A DNA stretch of 64,000 bases from Paraburkholderia fynbosensis (GTDB taxonomy: Bacteria; Pseudomonadota; Gammaproteobacteria; Burkholderiales; Burkholderiaceae). The number at the start of each line of letters is the position of its first letter. The stretch's first letter is position 1. A program made the translations under genes and the position numbers. The stretch covers positions 1-64,000 of the forward strand of contig NZ_CADIKI010000004.1 in the NCBI RefSeq assembly GCF_902859935.1, in the 5' to 3' direction. Of this stretch, positions 8,471-17,614 are shown in pieces. Below the pieces are notes generated by a model. The model ran no database searches and was not told where the DNA came from. It worked only from the letters and a program-made list of their open reading frames with translations.

Positions 8471-9886
8471 ATGATCGAACTAGAACTTGCGCGCGACCGG
8501 CGCGCCGCTCCCACGCTCGTCGAGCAAGTGGTACGAGGCTTCGCGCGCGCCATCGAGGCGCAGTCGTTGCGCGCGGGCGCGTTGTTGCCGTCGGTGCGGC
8601 AACTCGCGCAGAGCCATCAGCTGAGCACCTTCACGGTCACCGAGGCGTACAACCGGCTGGTGTCGATGGGCCTCGTGGTCGCGCGGCGCGGCTCCGGCTA
8701 CCGCGTGGCGGCGCGCGCGCCGTCCACGCGCACGGCCGCGACCGACTGGCAGCCGCCGAGCCTCACCGCGACCTGGCTGCTGTCGGACGTGTTCGCCGAC
8801 CATTCGGTGCCGATCAAAGCCGGCGGCGGCTGGCTGCCGAACGAGTGGATCAACGAGACCGGCTTGCAGCACGCATTGCGCGCGACGAGCCGGGTGCCTG
8901 CAGCGCGCCTCGGCGACTACGGGCATCCATACGGTTTCGCGCCGCTGCGCGAGCGGATCGCCGAACAGCTCGACCGGCGCGGCCTGCCCGTCGACGTTTC
9001 CAATGTGCTGCTCACGCAGGGTGCGACCCAAGGGCTCGATCTGATCGTGCGCACGCTGCTGCGCGCGGGCGATGTCGTGATCGTCGAAGATCCTGGCTAC
9101 TGCAACCTGCTGCAGATTCTGAAGCTGGCGGGACTGGTCGTGCATGGCGTGCCGCGCACGCCCGCGGGCGTCGATACGGACGTGCTCGAAGCGCTGGTCG
9201 CCGAGCACAAGCCGAAGGCGATCTTCGTGAACACCACGCTGCAGAATCCGACCGGCGCGACTTTCGGCATGTCGGCGGCGTACCGGCTGCTGCAGATCGC
9301 CGAACGCCAGCGCATGTGGGTAATCGAGGACGACGTGAGCCGCGAACTCGCGCCGTCCGGCGCGCCGCTCTTTGCCGCGATGGAAGGCCTGCAGCGCGTG
9401 CTCTACGTGGGCGGCTTTTCGAAAACGGTGACGCCGGGGCTTCGCTGCGGCTACGTGGTCGCCGAGCAGGCCGTGCTGCGCGAACTGGCACGCACGAAAA
9501 TGGCGGTGGGGCTGACGTCGTCGGAGGCGATCGAGCGGATCGTCGACAAGGTGCTGCTCGAAGGGCGTTACGCGCGTCATGTCGAAGCGGTCAACGAGCG
9601 GCTCAAGCTCGCGCACGCGAACGTCGAGGAGCGGCTCGATTCGCTCGGTCTCGAGGTGTTCCACCGGCCGCGCGCCGGGCTCTTTCTGTGGGCGCGTCTG
9701 CCGATCGAGGCCGGGCGGGCCGGCGAAGTGGCGACGGCCGCCCTGTCGCACGGCATCTGGCTCGCGCCGGGTTCCTACTTCCGTCCCGACGATGCGCCGA
9801 GCGCCTGGTTCCGTTTCAATGCGCCGTACTCGCTCGACGACGCGCTGTGGCGCTTCATCGAACGAGTCGGACGAGGGACGCTCTAG
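8471..9886 (+). CDS. MocR-family (GntR-aminotransferase) transcriptional regulator
   Basis: 471 residues. An N-terminal GntR winged helix (about 15-80; LRAGALLPSVRQLAQSHQLSTFTVTEAYNRL) is joined to a class I/II aminotransferase-like domain (about 110-470) with the PLP-binding lysine in GGFSKTVTPGLRCGYV and the motif NPTGATF. These proteins use PLP to sense an amine and usually control a divergent gene; here the omega-transaminase. The ATG at 8471 (MIELELARD) is chosen because the GntR domain begins right after it; the upstream GTG/TTG alternatives would extend into the putative operator. Confidence 0.9.
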   Translation: MIELELARDRRAAPTLVEQVVRGFARAIEAQSLRAGALLPSVRQLAQSHQLSTFTVTEAYNRLVSMGLVVARRGSGYRVAARAPSTRTAATDWQPPSLTATWLLSDVFADHSVPIKAGGGWLPNEWINETGLQHALRATSRVPAARLGDYGHPYGFAPLRERIAEQLDRRGLPVDVSNVLLTQGATQGLDLIVRTLLRAGDVVIVEDPGYCNLLQILKLAGLVVHGVPRTPAGVDTDVLEALVAEHKPKAIFVNTTLQNPTGATFGMSAAYRLLQIAERQRMWVIEDDVSRELAPSGAPLFAAMEGLQRVLYVGGFSKTVTPGLRCGYVVAEQAVLRELARTKMAVGLTSSEAIERIVDKVLLEGRYARHVEAVNERLKLAHANVEERLDSLGLEVFHRPRAGLFLWARLPIEAGRAGEVATAALSHGIWLAPGSYFRPDDAPSAWFRFNAPYSLDDALWRFIERVGRGTL

Positions 9887-9905
9887 GCTGGTCCGTTCAG
9901 CCCGA

Positions 9906-10529
9906 TCAGGCGCTCATGCCGATCAGGCGCAGTGCGATCGGGTACAGCGAGAACACGAGCAACAGTGCCATCGCCACGTTGAAAATGCGCAAGCGCTTCG
10001 GGTCCGCCAGCACCTGGCGCATCGCGGTGCCGAAGCCGGCCCACAGGCAGATGCACGGAAAGCCGATCACGTAGAAGATCACCGCCATCGCAACGGCGTT
10101 CATGCTGTAGCTCTCGCTGAGGTGGATCGTCGTGGCGGCGGTCAGCACCATCATCCATGCCTTCGGATTGACCCACTGGAACGCGATCGCTTCGTGAAAG
10201 CGCATCGGCCGGCGTTCGCCCGATTTCACCTTCAACTCGCCCGACGTGCCGATTTTCCACGCGAGATACAGCAGATAGGCGACGCTCGCGACTTCCAGCA
10301 CCGTGTACAGCACGGGGAAATGGACGAAGGCTTCACCGAGACCGATGCCGACCGACAGCATCAACAGCACGACGCCGAGACTGATGCCGGAAAGATGCGG
10401 CAGGGTGCGGCGAAAGCCGAAGTTGACACCCGAGGCGAGCAGCATGGTGTTGTTCGGGCCGGGCGTGATGGTGGTGACGAGCGCGAACAGAATGCCGGCG
10501 GGCAGCGCACTGAGAGTGACGTAAGACAT
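9906..10529 (-). CDS. LysE/RhtB-family amino acid exporter
   Basis: 207 residues with the LysE signature near the N-terminus (TTITPGPNNTMLLASGVNFGFRRTLPH) and about six hydrophobic segments. Members export amino acids or homoserine lactone-like metabolites from the cytoplasm. FQWVNPKAWMM near 118-128 is the second family hallmark. GGAG precedes the ATG. Convergent with the MocR gene, 19 bases apart, so probably independent of it, though an amino-acid-handling role fits the neighbourhood. Confidence 0.88.
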   Translation of the reverse strand: MSYVTLSALPAGILFALVTTITPGPNNTMLLASGVNFGFRRTLPHLSGISLGVVLLMLSVGIGLGEAFVHFPVLYTVLEVASVAYLLYLAWKIGTSGELKVKSGERRPMRFHEAIAFQWVNPKAWMMVLTAATTIHLSESYSMNAVAMAVIFYVIGFPCICLWAGFGTAMRQVLADPKRLRIFNVAMALLLVFSLYPIALRLIGMSA

Positions 10530-10750
10530 GATGGCTCCGGTGTCGGCGAGAGGACAGTGGAGTACATTCTAGCGAGGTCGGCCGGTACAGTACCGGTACG
10601 GTTCTAAAGATGAAGGCCGGTACGGGTTCAGCAGGTTATGGACGGACAGCGGGACCGGCCGTCGTCGAACGACACTAAAAGTGAGAATCGCGCCAATGGA
10701 ACGAACTCATGGAGAGGAGGTGCTTTGACCACCCGAGCGCCGCTACCGCG

Positions 10751-11137
10751 TCAGTCAATCGGCGGAATCGCGCCTTCCGACAAGGTCTTCAGGAGCCGTA
10801 TGCGGCGCCGCTCGAGGTCGGCGATCTGACGTTCGATGGTTTCGAGGCGCTGCCGCTGGACATCGCTGATCTGGTCGCAGGTGCGGGCGCCTTCGAGCAG
10901 AAGCATGCAGTCCGGAAAGCCGCGAATATCCTCGATGGTGAAACCGGTCGCGATCATGCGCCGGATTTGTTTAACCTGCGTGACCGCCTTGTCGGGGAAC
11001 ATGCGGTAGCCATTGCTCCCACGCACCGAGGCGAGCAATTCGTGTTCATCATAATGGCGGATCGAACGAACGCTTGCGCCGGTGCGTTGCGAAAGCTCTC
11101 CGATTGTCAGCAATTTCTGCGCAGGCGTCTGGTTCAT
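10751..11137 (-). CDS. MerR-family transcriptional regulator
   Basis: 128 residues. N-terminal MerR winged helix (LLTIGELSQRTGASVRSIRHYDEHELLASVRGSNGYRMF), then a dimerisation helix (about 85-118). No metal-binding cysteine cluster is visible (a single C in TCDQI), so an organic or stress ligand is more likely. Start taken at MNQTPAQ; alternative ATGs lie 4 and 11 codons upstream. Divergent from an exported alpha/beta hydrolase, its likely target. Confidence 0.87.
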   Translation of the reverse strand: MNQTPAQKLLTIGELSQRTGASVRSIRHYDEHELLASVRGSNGYRMFPDKAVTQVKQIRRMIATGFTIEDIRGFPDCMLLLEGARTCDQISDVQRQRLETIERQIADLERRRIRLLKTLSEGAIPPID

Positions 11138-11202
11138 GTAGGGAGGCATCCTGTTCACGAGACAGGCCATCGTGCTAATGAAAAAAGACTATCACGAATC
11201 GC

Positions 11203-11231
11203 TTGACCCTAACATCAGTGTGAGGCTCGAG
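11203..11231 (+). promoter_or_regulatory. Candidate MerR-controlled promoter
   Basis: TTGACC (11203-11208) serves as a -35 element and is followed by an imperfect dyad CCTAACAT-CA-GTGTGAGG (11208-11225) lying inside the spacer, the layout MerR regulators use. The -10 element is not clear (GAGACT region). It precedes the hydrolase ATG at 11264. Confidence 0.45.
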
Positions 11232-11263
11232 ACTAAGCGCTCTTTCTCTCTCGAGACTTCGTC

Positions 11264-12172
11264 ATGCTTACCCGAATGCTGAATGACCTGATGACCGCCG
11301 CAGTCTTCGTGGCAACACTGTTGGCGACCGCCCCCGATGCTTTAGCAGCCCCCACGAACTATAGGGTTACGTCGAAGGATGGCGTGAAGCTTGCCGTTCA
11401 GGAAAGCGGCAACCCCAACGGCCCGCCTGTCATTTTCATCCACGGTCTGCTCGGCAGTCGCCTGAACTGGGAAGCGCAGGTGCAAAGCGCTGAATTGCGG
11501 CAGTACCGGATCATCACGTACGACCTGCGCGGCCACGGCCTCTCGGATAAACCGCCCGGTGCCGAGCCTTATCACGATGGGCGTCATTGGGCCGACGACC
11601 TCCAAGCCGTCATCGAGGGCTCGCATGCGACGAAACCCGTCGTGGTCGGTTGGTCGCTAGGCGGCGTGGTGATCTCCAACTACCTCGCAGCGTACGGAGA
11701 TCGCAACATTGCTGGCGGCGTGTACGTCGACGGCGTGGTCGAACTCGCGCCGGGTCAGATCGTCGATCATCCCGACGTCTATCGGGACATGAATTCCCCG
11801 GACCTCAAGACCCATCTCGATGGCGAACGCACCTTCGTCGGGCTTTGTTTCAACCATCGTCCGGACAACGACACGTTTGGCCGCCTGCTCGCCAACGCCG
11901 CGATGGCATCGTGGGACATGCAGAAAGAAATTCCGACGATGACGGCATTTGCCGCCGACGGGATTGCCAAGGCGCACGTGCCGCTGCTATTTATCTACGG
12001 CGGCCGTGACGCTCTGGTCGATACGCCTAAGACGCTGGCCCGCGCGCGCGCGCTGAATTCGCACATTGAAACCAAGGTGTACCCCGAGGCGGGCCACGCG
12101 TCGTTCGCCGAGGAACCCGATCGTTTCAATCACGATCTGGCCGAGTTCGTCAAATCGGCGTCCGCGAAATAA
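11264..12172 (+). CDS. Exported alpha/beta hydrolase
   Basis: 302 residues. N-terminal signal peptide with hydrophobic core 10-24 and a likely cleavage after ALA near residue 28. Alpha/beta hydrolase fold: oxyanion HG motif (FIHGLLGS), nucleophile S131 in VGWSLGG, acid in YGGRDALVD and histidine in EAGHASFAEEP, a complete Ser-Asp-His set. Likely a periplasmic esterase or lactonase-like enzyme; substrate unknown. Followed after 24 bp by a cytoplasmic-type alpha/beta hydrolase, so the two probably form an operon under the MerR protein. Confidence 0.85.
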   Translation: MLTRMLNDLMTAAVFVATLLATAPDALAAPTNYRVTSKDGVKLAVQESGNPNGPPVIFIHGLLGSRLNWEAQVQSAELRQYRIITYDLRGHGLSDKPPGAEPYHDGRHWADDLQAVIEGSHATKPVVVGWSLGGVVISNYLAAYGDRNIAGGVYVDGVVELAPGQIVDHPDVYRDMNSPDLKTHLDGERTFVGLCFNHRPDNDTFGRLLANAAMASWDMQKEIPTMTAFAADGIAKAHVPLLFIYGGRDALVDTPKTLARARALNSHIETKVYPEAGHASFAEEPDRFNHDLAEFVKSASAK

Positions 12173-12196
12173 GCGCTGTTCTATCAGGAGGTACCG

Positions 12197-13108
12197 ATGG
12201 CACCCGAAATCGAACGAGCTGCTGCAGATGACTTCTTTCCAGGCTTCGCCAGGCTCGACATTGAAACTGACAACGTCTCGTTTCGGGGCGCCATCGGCGG
12301 GAGTGGATCACCGGTTCTGCTGCTACACGGCTATCCGCAGACCCACGTTGCGTGGCGCTTGATCGCGCCGAGCCTCGCGAAATCGCACACCGTTATCGTG
12401 CCGGACCTTCCGGGATACGGCGCGAGCCGGCTCCACAACGATCAGCCACGATGGACCAAACGTCGCGTGGCCAGTGCACTCGTCGCGTTGATGGATCGGC
12501 TCGGGCACGAACGGTTCGCCGTGGTCGGCCATGACCGCGGCGCGCGCGCCGGGTACCGCCTTGCGCTGGATCAGCCTCAACGGGTCAGCCGCTATGCGTC
12601 GCTGACCGTCGTGCCCACGCTCGATGCTTTCGCACGTGTCGACAAGGTTTTTGCGCTTAGCGCGTGGCACTGGTTTTTTCTGGCGCAGCCTGCGGACCTT
12701 CCCGAGCGGATGCTGGCGAACGATCCTGATGCCTACATCGACGCGGCGCTTGCGAAGATGGCCGGAGGCCTCGAGCGAATCGATCCATTGGCGCTCGATG
12801 CCTATCGCACCGCATTCCGCAGCCCCGACGTGCGTCACGCCATATGCGAAGACTATCGCGCCGCGGCGTCAGAGGATCTCGAACACGACGCGAACGACTT
12901 TGCAGTAGGCCGAAAGCTCACCTGTCCGGTGCTCGTGCTTTGGAGTGAGAGAGAACAGAACGAAAGGAATATCTCGCCCCTCGACACATGGTCCAGATGG
13001 GCGGCGAATGTGACGGGCAGAGGAGTGCCCGGCGGGCATCTGCTGCCTGAGGATGCCCCAAACGAGGTGTTGTCCGCTCTCGGTAGCTTCCTGAACAATA
13101 GGCTTTGA
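12197..13108 (+). CDS. Haloacetate/fluoroacetate dehalogenase-like alpha/beta hydrolase
   Basis: 303 residues, no signal peptide. Nearly all fluoroacetate dehalogenase landmarks are present: nucleophile D113 with R114 and R117 (GHDRGAR), the halide-pocket H158-W159, Y220 and the base H281. HGYPQ (44-48) and PDLPGYGAS are also typical. However, the place of the usual catalytic acid (LD-x-x-PT) reads LTVVPT, with T137 instead of Asp, so activity may be altered. Strong AGGAGG ribosome site. The nucleophile Asp rather than Ser separates it from the gene upstream. Could also be an epoxide-hydrolase-like enzyme. Confidence 0.82.
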   Translation: MAPEIERAAADDFFPGFARLDIETDNVSFRGAIGGSGSPVLLLHGYPQTHVAWRLIAPSLAKSHTVIVPDLPGYGASRLHNDQPRWTKRRVASALVALMDRLGHERFAVVGHDRGARAGYRLALDQPQRVSRYASLTVVPTLDAFARVDKVFALSAWHWFFLAQPADLPERMLANDPDAYIDAALAKMAGGLERIDPLALDAYRTAFRSPDVRHAICEDYRAAASEDLEHDANDFAVGRKLTCPVLVLWSEREQNERNISPLDTWSRWAANVTGRGVPGGHLLPEDAPNEVLSALGSFLNNRL

Positions 13109-13261
13109 CATTTCCGCTCGCTGCCCGGCCGATGCGTTGAGATAGCAAACCGTCTGCGAATGTTCGAAGAAAGAGCCTTGGTCCTTGCTGATCGGATGGC
13201 CGGGCAAGGATGCCGATTCAACGGGCGGATGCAACGAATCGATGGAATCTCTCTGCGGCTG

Positions 13262-14182
13262 TCATCGAAGTTCCATGGCGAGCATCGACTCTGACCAGGC
13301 GAATGCCGCCTTCATCTGCTCGACTTCTTCGGTCGGCGAGCGGCCGAACACGCGCTTGAATTCCCGGCTGAATTGCGAGGGGCTTTCATAGCCGACCGTT
13401 GCCGACGCAGCGGCTGCTGTCAACCCTGTGCGAATCATCAGCAGGCGTGCCTGGTGCAGCCGCGTCGACTTCAAATATTGAATCGGCGTCGTGTGGGTCA
13501 CGGCCTTGAAATGGCGATGAAATGTCGGGACACTCATGCCGCTTTCGCCGCACAGGGTATCCACGTCGATACGCTTGTCGTAGTCAGTGTGGATACGGCG
13601 GAGCGCCCGCGCGATCTGCGAGAAATGACCGGAGGCCGCGAGCGACGCGCGCATGGCATCGCCTTGCTCACCGGTAAGCACGAGGAAGAATATTTCGCGT
13701 ACGACTAGCGGCGCGACGATCCGGGCCTCCAACGGTGAGCCCAGTGCCTCCAGAAGACGAAGCAGCGTGTTCGACAGCCGGTTGTTCAGCGGGGTGGAAT
13801 AGATGCCTCGCGGCGCCACGGGTGGCTTCCTGTTGGACGTATCGACGGCCAGCATCAGGTCCGCGGTGATGCCCGGATCGAGGCGAAGTGTGACCGCGAG
13901 AAGCGGCTCCTCGGGCGTGGCCTCGGTTTCCGTAGAAAACGGCAATGGCACCGAGAGCACGAGATAGTGATTCGCATCGTAGAGAAAGACCTCGTCTCCA
14001 AGGAAGCCGCGCTTGGAACCCTGGCAGACGAGGACGATGCTCGGTTCGTACAGCACCGGCGTGCGGCCTAGCGAGCGGTTCGAACGCATGAAGCTGACAC
14101 CTGCCAGCATCGATGCCGTGTATCCCTCGTTTGGCGCCAGCCGCTCGATCAGCCCGACGATTCGTCTTTGCCTCGCCAGCAT
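13262..14182 (-). CDS. AraC-family transcriptional regulator (AraC_N type)
   Basis: 306 residues. The N-terminal domain (about 20-175; GRTPVLYEPSIVLVCQGSKRGFLGDEVFLYDANHYLVLS) is the AraC_N cupin-like ligand domain. The C-terminal pair of helix-turn-helix motifs (about 200-295) includes SGMSVPTFHRHFKAVTHTTPIQYLKSTRLHQARLLM and the second-helix signature VGYESPSQFSREFKRVFGRSP. The GGGGGAAGC stretch before the ATG is a good ribosome site. Divergent from a short-chain dehydrogenase, which it probably controls. Confidence 0.9.
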   Translation of the reverse strand: MLARQRRIVGLIERLAPNEGYTASMLAGVSFMRSNRSLGRTPVLYEPSIVLVCQGSKRGFLGDEVFLYDANHYLVLSVPLPFSTETEATPEEPLLAVTLRLDPGITADLMLAVDTSNRKPPVAPRGIYSTPLNNRLSNTLLRLLEALGSPLEARIVAPLVVREIFFLVLTGEQGDAMRASLAASGHFSQIARALRRIHTDYDKRIDVDTLCGESGMSVPTFHRHFKAVTHTTPIQYLKSTRLHQARLLMIRTGLTAAAASATVGYESPSQFSREFKRVFGRSPTEEVEQMKAAFAWSESMLAMELR

Positions 14183-14377
14183 GCTTCCCCCCAGTGTTTT
14201 CGATGGCGATGGCCAATATAGTCGATACGCGGATAAGGCGCGCTGATTTGATACTTATAGGCAAGGGTGCGAGAACAGCAGCCATGGCTCACGAAAAATC
14301 CTGCATGTACATTGGACTCACTCGATTTCGAACTGTTCGTCAGCTCGGTCGGCAAACCATCTTTTGAGGATATGAAC

Positions 14378-15136
14378 ATGCAAGGCATCAATGAGGTTGA
14401 AGGTAAAGTTGCGATCGTCACGGGAGCGGCCAGTGGCATCGGGCGCGCAATCACCGAACTGCTCGTGGCACGTGGAGCCCGTGTAATAGCCGAGGATATC
14501 GATCCGGCGGTCCTCGCAATGGAGAGCCCCAGCGTCGTGCCGCTCGTCGCCGATATCGCCGCAGAAGGCAGCGCCGAAAAAGCAGTGGCGCTCGCCATGG
14601 ATCGATTTTCACGGCTGGATCTGCTCGTGAACAATGCGGGCATCATCATCAACAAGCTCGTGGTCGACATGTCGCGCGACGACTGGGAGCGGATCATGAA
14701 TGTCAACGTGACCGGTGCCTTCCTGCACTCGCGCGAAGCCGTGAAAGCGATGATTCCGCAACGTTCCGGCGCGATCGTCAACGTGGCTTCTTATGCGTCG
14801 TACTTTGCGTTCCCTACGATTGCCGCTTATACCGCGTCCAAAGCGGCACTAGCGCAGTTGACGCGAACGCTCGCACTGGAGGCGATCGGGCACGGCATCC
14901 GGGTCAATGCTGTTGGCTCCGGCGACGTGCTCACCAATATCCTCAACACCGTGGCACCCGACGGCAACGGCGTTGCTGCGTTAGCTGCGCATGGGAAAAG
15001 CGCGCCGATCGGTCGGGCAGCCGATCCGGAAGAAATCGCGGAAGTGGTGCTATTCCTTGCCTCCGAGCGAGCCAGTTTCATGGTCGGGTCGGTCGTGATG
15101 GCTGACGGCGGAATGAGCGTGAAGGTTGGCTCGTAA
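14378..15136 (+). CDS. Short-chain dehydrogenase/reductase (SDR)
   Basis: 252 residues, classical SDR. NAD(P) motif TGAASGIG, NNAG, catalytic Ser in VNVASYAS and Y-x3-K in AAYTASK. ED (AEDID) after the second strand suggests preference for NAD. The C-terminus GGMSVKVGS is usual. The ATG at 14378 is 7 bases from GAGGA, better than the ATG two codons earlier. Substrate unknown; the divergent AraC regulator suggests induction by an alcohol or carbonyl compound. Confidence 0.87.
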   Translation: MQGINEVEGKVAIVTGAASGIGRAITELLVARGARVIAEDIDPAVLAMESPSVVPLVADIAAEGSAEKAVALAMDRFSRLDLLVNNAGIIINKLVVDMSRDDWERIMNVNVTGAFLHSREAVKAMIPQRSGAIVNVASYASYFAFPTIAAYTASKAALAQLTRTLALEAIGHGIRVNAVGSGDVLTNILNTVAPDGNGVAALAAHGKSAPIGRAADPEEIAEVVLFLASERASFMVGSVVMADGGMSVKVGS

Positions 15137-15641
15137 CGGTTGGTCGTAACGGGGGAGAGGTGGCGTTGCGGTGAACGAACGGCTGGTCCCGTAGCTCTTC
15201 TCCGCTCGCGGGGAGCCAGTCGCGATAGATCGGGTAGATGGTCTCGCCGATGTGGTCGCCCGGAATGACGAGTACCCGGACACGCAGATATTCGGCGCGA
15301 CAGCTTCGACGATCTCGCCACAAATGTCGTCGGCGTGAGCTTGCATGGTCTGGATCGTGTGATTTGCGCTATGTTCGCCGATGCCGGGAACATTCCGCCT
15401 AGCCGCGCTTGCTCGATCTGCAATGGGCTTTTCGGTGTAGGCTCGACACGATCGGTCTGGCGCGCGAGCTGACTACCGGGCTCCTGGTTCTGGTTTTACA
15501 AGTGCTATGGTCAGGGGATGGTGCGATTGCCGGCGATGTGACCGGAAGTGATGAACAGCGGCTTGTGGCGTGACTCGAACTGCGAGTCCCGCCAGCCCGC
15601 AGCGCATCTTTCCCCGGACGCGATTTCTGATGGACGACCCG
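15137..15641. other. Intergenic stretch with a degraded coding remnant
   Basis: 505 bp between two convergent genes. Apart from the GyrI-like fragment listed separately I find no gene or clear terminator. Confidence 0.5.
15165..15346 (-). pseudogene. Relic of a GyrI-like/AraC effector-binding domain
   Basis: On the minus strand one frame reads DDICGEIVEAVAP, and after a shift the next reads EYLRVRVLVIPGDHIGETIYPIYRDWLP and SGEELRDQPFVH. The second part matches the conserved end of GyrI-like small-molecule-binding domains (ET-x2-x-IY-x2-WLP-x-SG-x-E). No intact start, N-terminus or proper end remains, so it is a frameshifted fragment. Confidence 0.4.
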
Positions 15642-16424
15642 CTACCCATTCATGATGCTAACGCCCCCATCGACAAAAATCGTATTCCCCGTCATCCTCC
15701 GCGCATAAGGCGTCGCAAGAAACGCGCAGGTATACCCGACATCCATGATATCCACGAGCTCGCCGATCGGCGCCCGTTGCGCCGCCTCGTTGAGCAGCAG
15801 ATCGAAGTCCTTCAGTCCCGACGCCGCGCGTGTCTTTAACGGCCCCGGCGAGATCGGATGCACGCGAATGTGCTTCGGCCCGAGCTCGTGCGCGAGATAA
15901 CGGCACGACGCTTCGAGCGCCGCCTTGACCGGGCCCATCAGATCGTAGTTGGGCACGACGCGCGCCGCGCCCAGGTAGCTCATCGCGAACAGCGATCCGC
16001 CTTCGTTCATCAGCGGCGCCGCGAGCCGCGCCATCCGGATGAACGAGTGACACGAGACATCCATCGCCTTCGCGAAGCCCTCGGCGGAGCTGTTGAGCAG
16101 GCCGCCCTGCAGATCCTCCTTCGGTGCAAATGCGATCGAATGCACGGCGACGTCGAGCCGTCCCCAGCGTTCGCGGATCGTGTCGAACACGCTGTCGAGT
16201 TCGCCGGGCTTCGAGACGTCGAGCGGCAGCAGGAGCGACGCGCCGAGTTCTTCCGCGAGCGGTTCGACGTAAGCCTTCGCCTTGTCGTTCAGATAGGTGA
16301 TCGCGAGGTCCGCGCCCAGCTCGCGGAACGCACGCGCGCAGCCATAGGCGATCGAGTGATCGTTGGCGATGCCGACGATCAGCACCTTGTGTTGCGCGAA
16401 TAGCTGCGCGGATGGCTTGTCCAT
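15642..16424 (-). CDS. fabI: Enoyl-[acyl-carrier-protein] reductase, FabI type
   Basis: 260 residues. Rossmann nucleotide motif of the FabI kind (GIANDHSIAYGCA), Y150 and the catalytic Y160-x6-K167. It reduces trans-2-enoyl-ACP with NADH in the last step of fatty acid elongation. GGAGG precedes the ATG and overlaps the end of ackA. Being last in DUF3141-pta-ackA-fabI suggests it is a second, condition-specific FabI rather than the housekeeping copy. Confidence 0.9.
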   Translation of the reverse strand: MDKPSAQLFAQHKVLIVGIANDHSIAYGCARAFRELGADLAITYLNDKAKAYVEPLAEELGASLLLPLDVSKPGELDSVFDTIRERWGRLDVAVHSIAFAPKEDLQGGLLNSSAEGFAKAMDVSCHSFIRMARLAAPLMNEGGSLFAMSYLGAARVVPNYDLMGPVKAALEASCRYLAHELGPKHIRVHPISPGPLKTRAASGLKDFDLLLNEAAQRAPIGELVDIMDVGYTCAFLATPYARRMTGNTIFVDGGVSIMNG

Positions 16425-16426
16425 AC

Positions 16427-17605
16427 TTATGCCTCCAATCGTTCGAGCGTGTGCCGGGCAATCATCAGTTCCTCGTTGGTCGGAATGACCCAAACGTCGA
16501 CGGCGCTGTGCGCATCGCTGATACGCGGCCCGTGCCGCGCGTTCGCGCCCGCATCGAGCGACACGCCGAGCCACGCGGCTGCGCGGCACACGCGTTCACG
16601 AACCGGCGCCGCATATTCGCCGATACCCGCGGTGAACACGATCGCATCGAGTCCGCCGAGCGCGGCTGCGAGCGAGCCGAGTTCGCGCGAAATCCGGTAG
16701 CAGAACAGATCGACTGCTTCGGCCGCGGCGGGCGCGTCGCTCGCGAGCAGCGTGCGCATGTCGCTCGAAATGCCGGAGACGCCGAGCAGCCCCGAGCGCT
16801 TGTACAGCACCGAGCCGATCGCGTGTGCATCCATCTGCGCTTGTTCGATCATCCACAGCACGACGCCGGGGTCGAGGCTGCCCGAGCGGGTGCCCATCAC
16901 GAGTCCTTCGACGGCGGTGAAGCCCATCGTGCTCGCGACGCTCCTGCCTTGATCCAGCGCCGTCATGCTCGCGCCGTTGCCGAGATGCAGCACGACCGTC
17001 TTGCCGCGCGCCGCCCGCTCGCTGAATTGCGGCAGCACGCTCGCCACGTACTCGTACGACAAACCATGGAAACCATAGCGCCGCACGCCGCGGCTCGTGA
17101 TGTCAGGCGGCAGCGCATAGCGTGTCGCGACGGCCGGCTGCGTGTGGTGGAACGCAGTGTCGAAGCAGGCGATCTGCGGTACGAGAGGATTGCGCGCCGT
17201 GATCGAACGGATCGCCGCGAGATTGTGCGGCTGATGAAGCGGCGCAAGCGGCACGAGCGCTTCGAGCGCGGCCAGCACTTCAGTGTCGACCCGTACGGGC
17301 TCGGCATAACGGTCCCCGCCATGCACGACGCGATGGCCGACGGCCACCAATGTCGAGGCGCCGGCGTGCGCGCGCAGCCAGTCGAACAGGAACGCGATCG
17401 CGTCGTCGTGACCGAGGCGTTCGCCCGCCGGCCAGCGCCGATCGTCGATCACTTCGCCGTCGTGCCGCTTCACCAGCAGGCGCGGCGCGGTGTAAAGCTC
17501 TTCGAGCTTGCCGCCCGCGATCGGATCGAGCGTGGCGCCGTTCACCGAGAACGCCTGGAATTTGATGCTCGACGAGCCGGAGTTGATGACAAGAATGACG
17601 TCCAT
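16427..17605 (-). CDS. ackA: Acetate kinase
   Basis: 392 residues. Family signatures: INSGSSSIKF at the N-terminus (phosphate binding), GHRVVHGG, CFDTAFHHT, RRYGFHGLSYEYV and MGTRSGSLDPG. Converts acetyl phosphate and ADP to acetate and ATP, paired with the phosphotransacetylase directly upstream (9 bp gap). Length matches the family. The pair allows ATP generation from acetyl-CoA when respiration is limited. Confidence 0.93.
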   Translation of the reverse strand: MDVILVINSGSSSIKFQAFSVNGATLDPIAGGKLEELYTAPRLLVKRHDGEVIDDRRWPAGERLGHDDAIAFLFDWLRAHAGASTLVAVGHRVVHGGDRYAEPVRVDTEVLAALEALVPLAPLHQPHNLAAIRSITARNPLVPQIACFDTAFHHTQPAVATRYALPPDITSRGVRRYGFHGLSYEYVASVLPQFSERAARGKTVVLHLGNGASMTALDQGRSVASTMGFTAVEGLVMGTRSGSLDPGVVLWMIEQAQMDAHAIGSVLYKRSGLLGVSGISSDMRTLLASDAPAAAEAVDLFCYRISRELGSLAAALGGLDAIVFTAGIGEYAAPVRERVCRAAAWLGVSLDAGANARHGPRISDAHSAVDVWVIPTNEELMIARHTLERLEA

Positions 17606-17614
17606 GCCGCCGCC

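Noticed and set aside
8431..10074. 547-codon plus-strand open frame
   Set aside because: Out-of-frame shadow of the MocR gene; Arg/Ala-rich composition typical of high-GC shadow frames.
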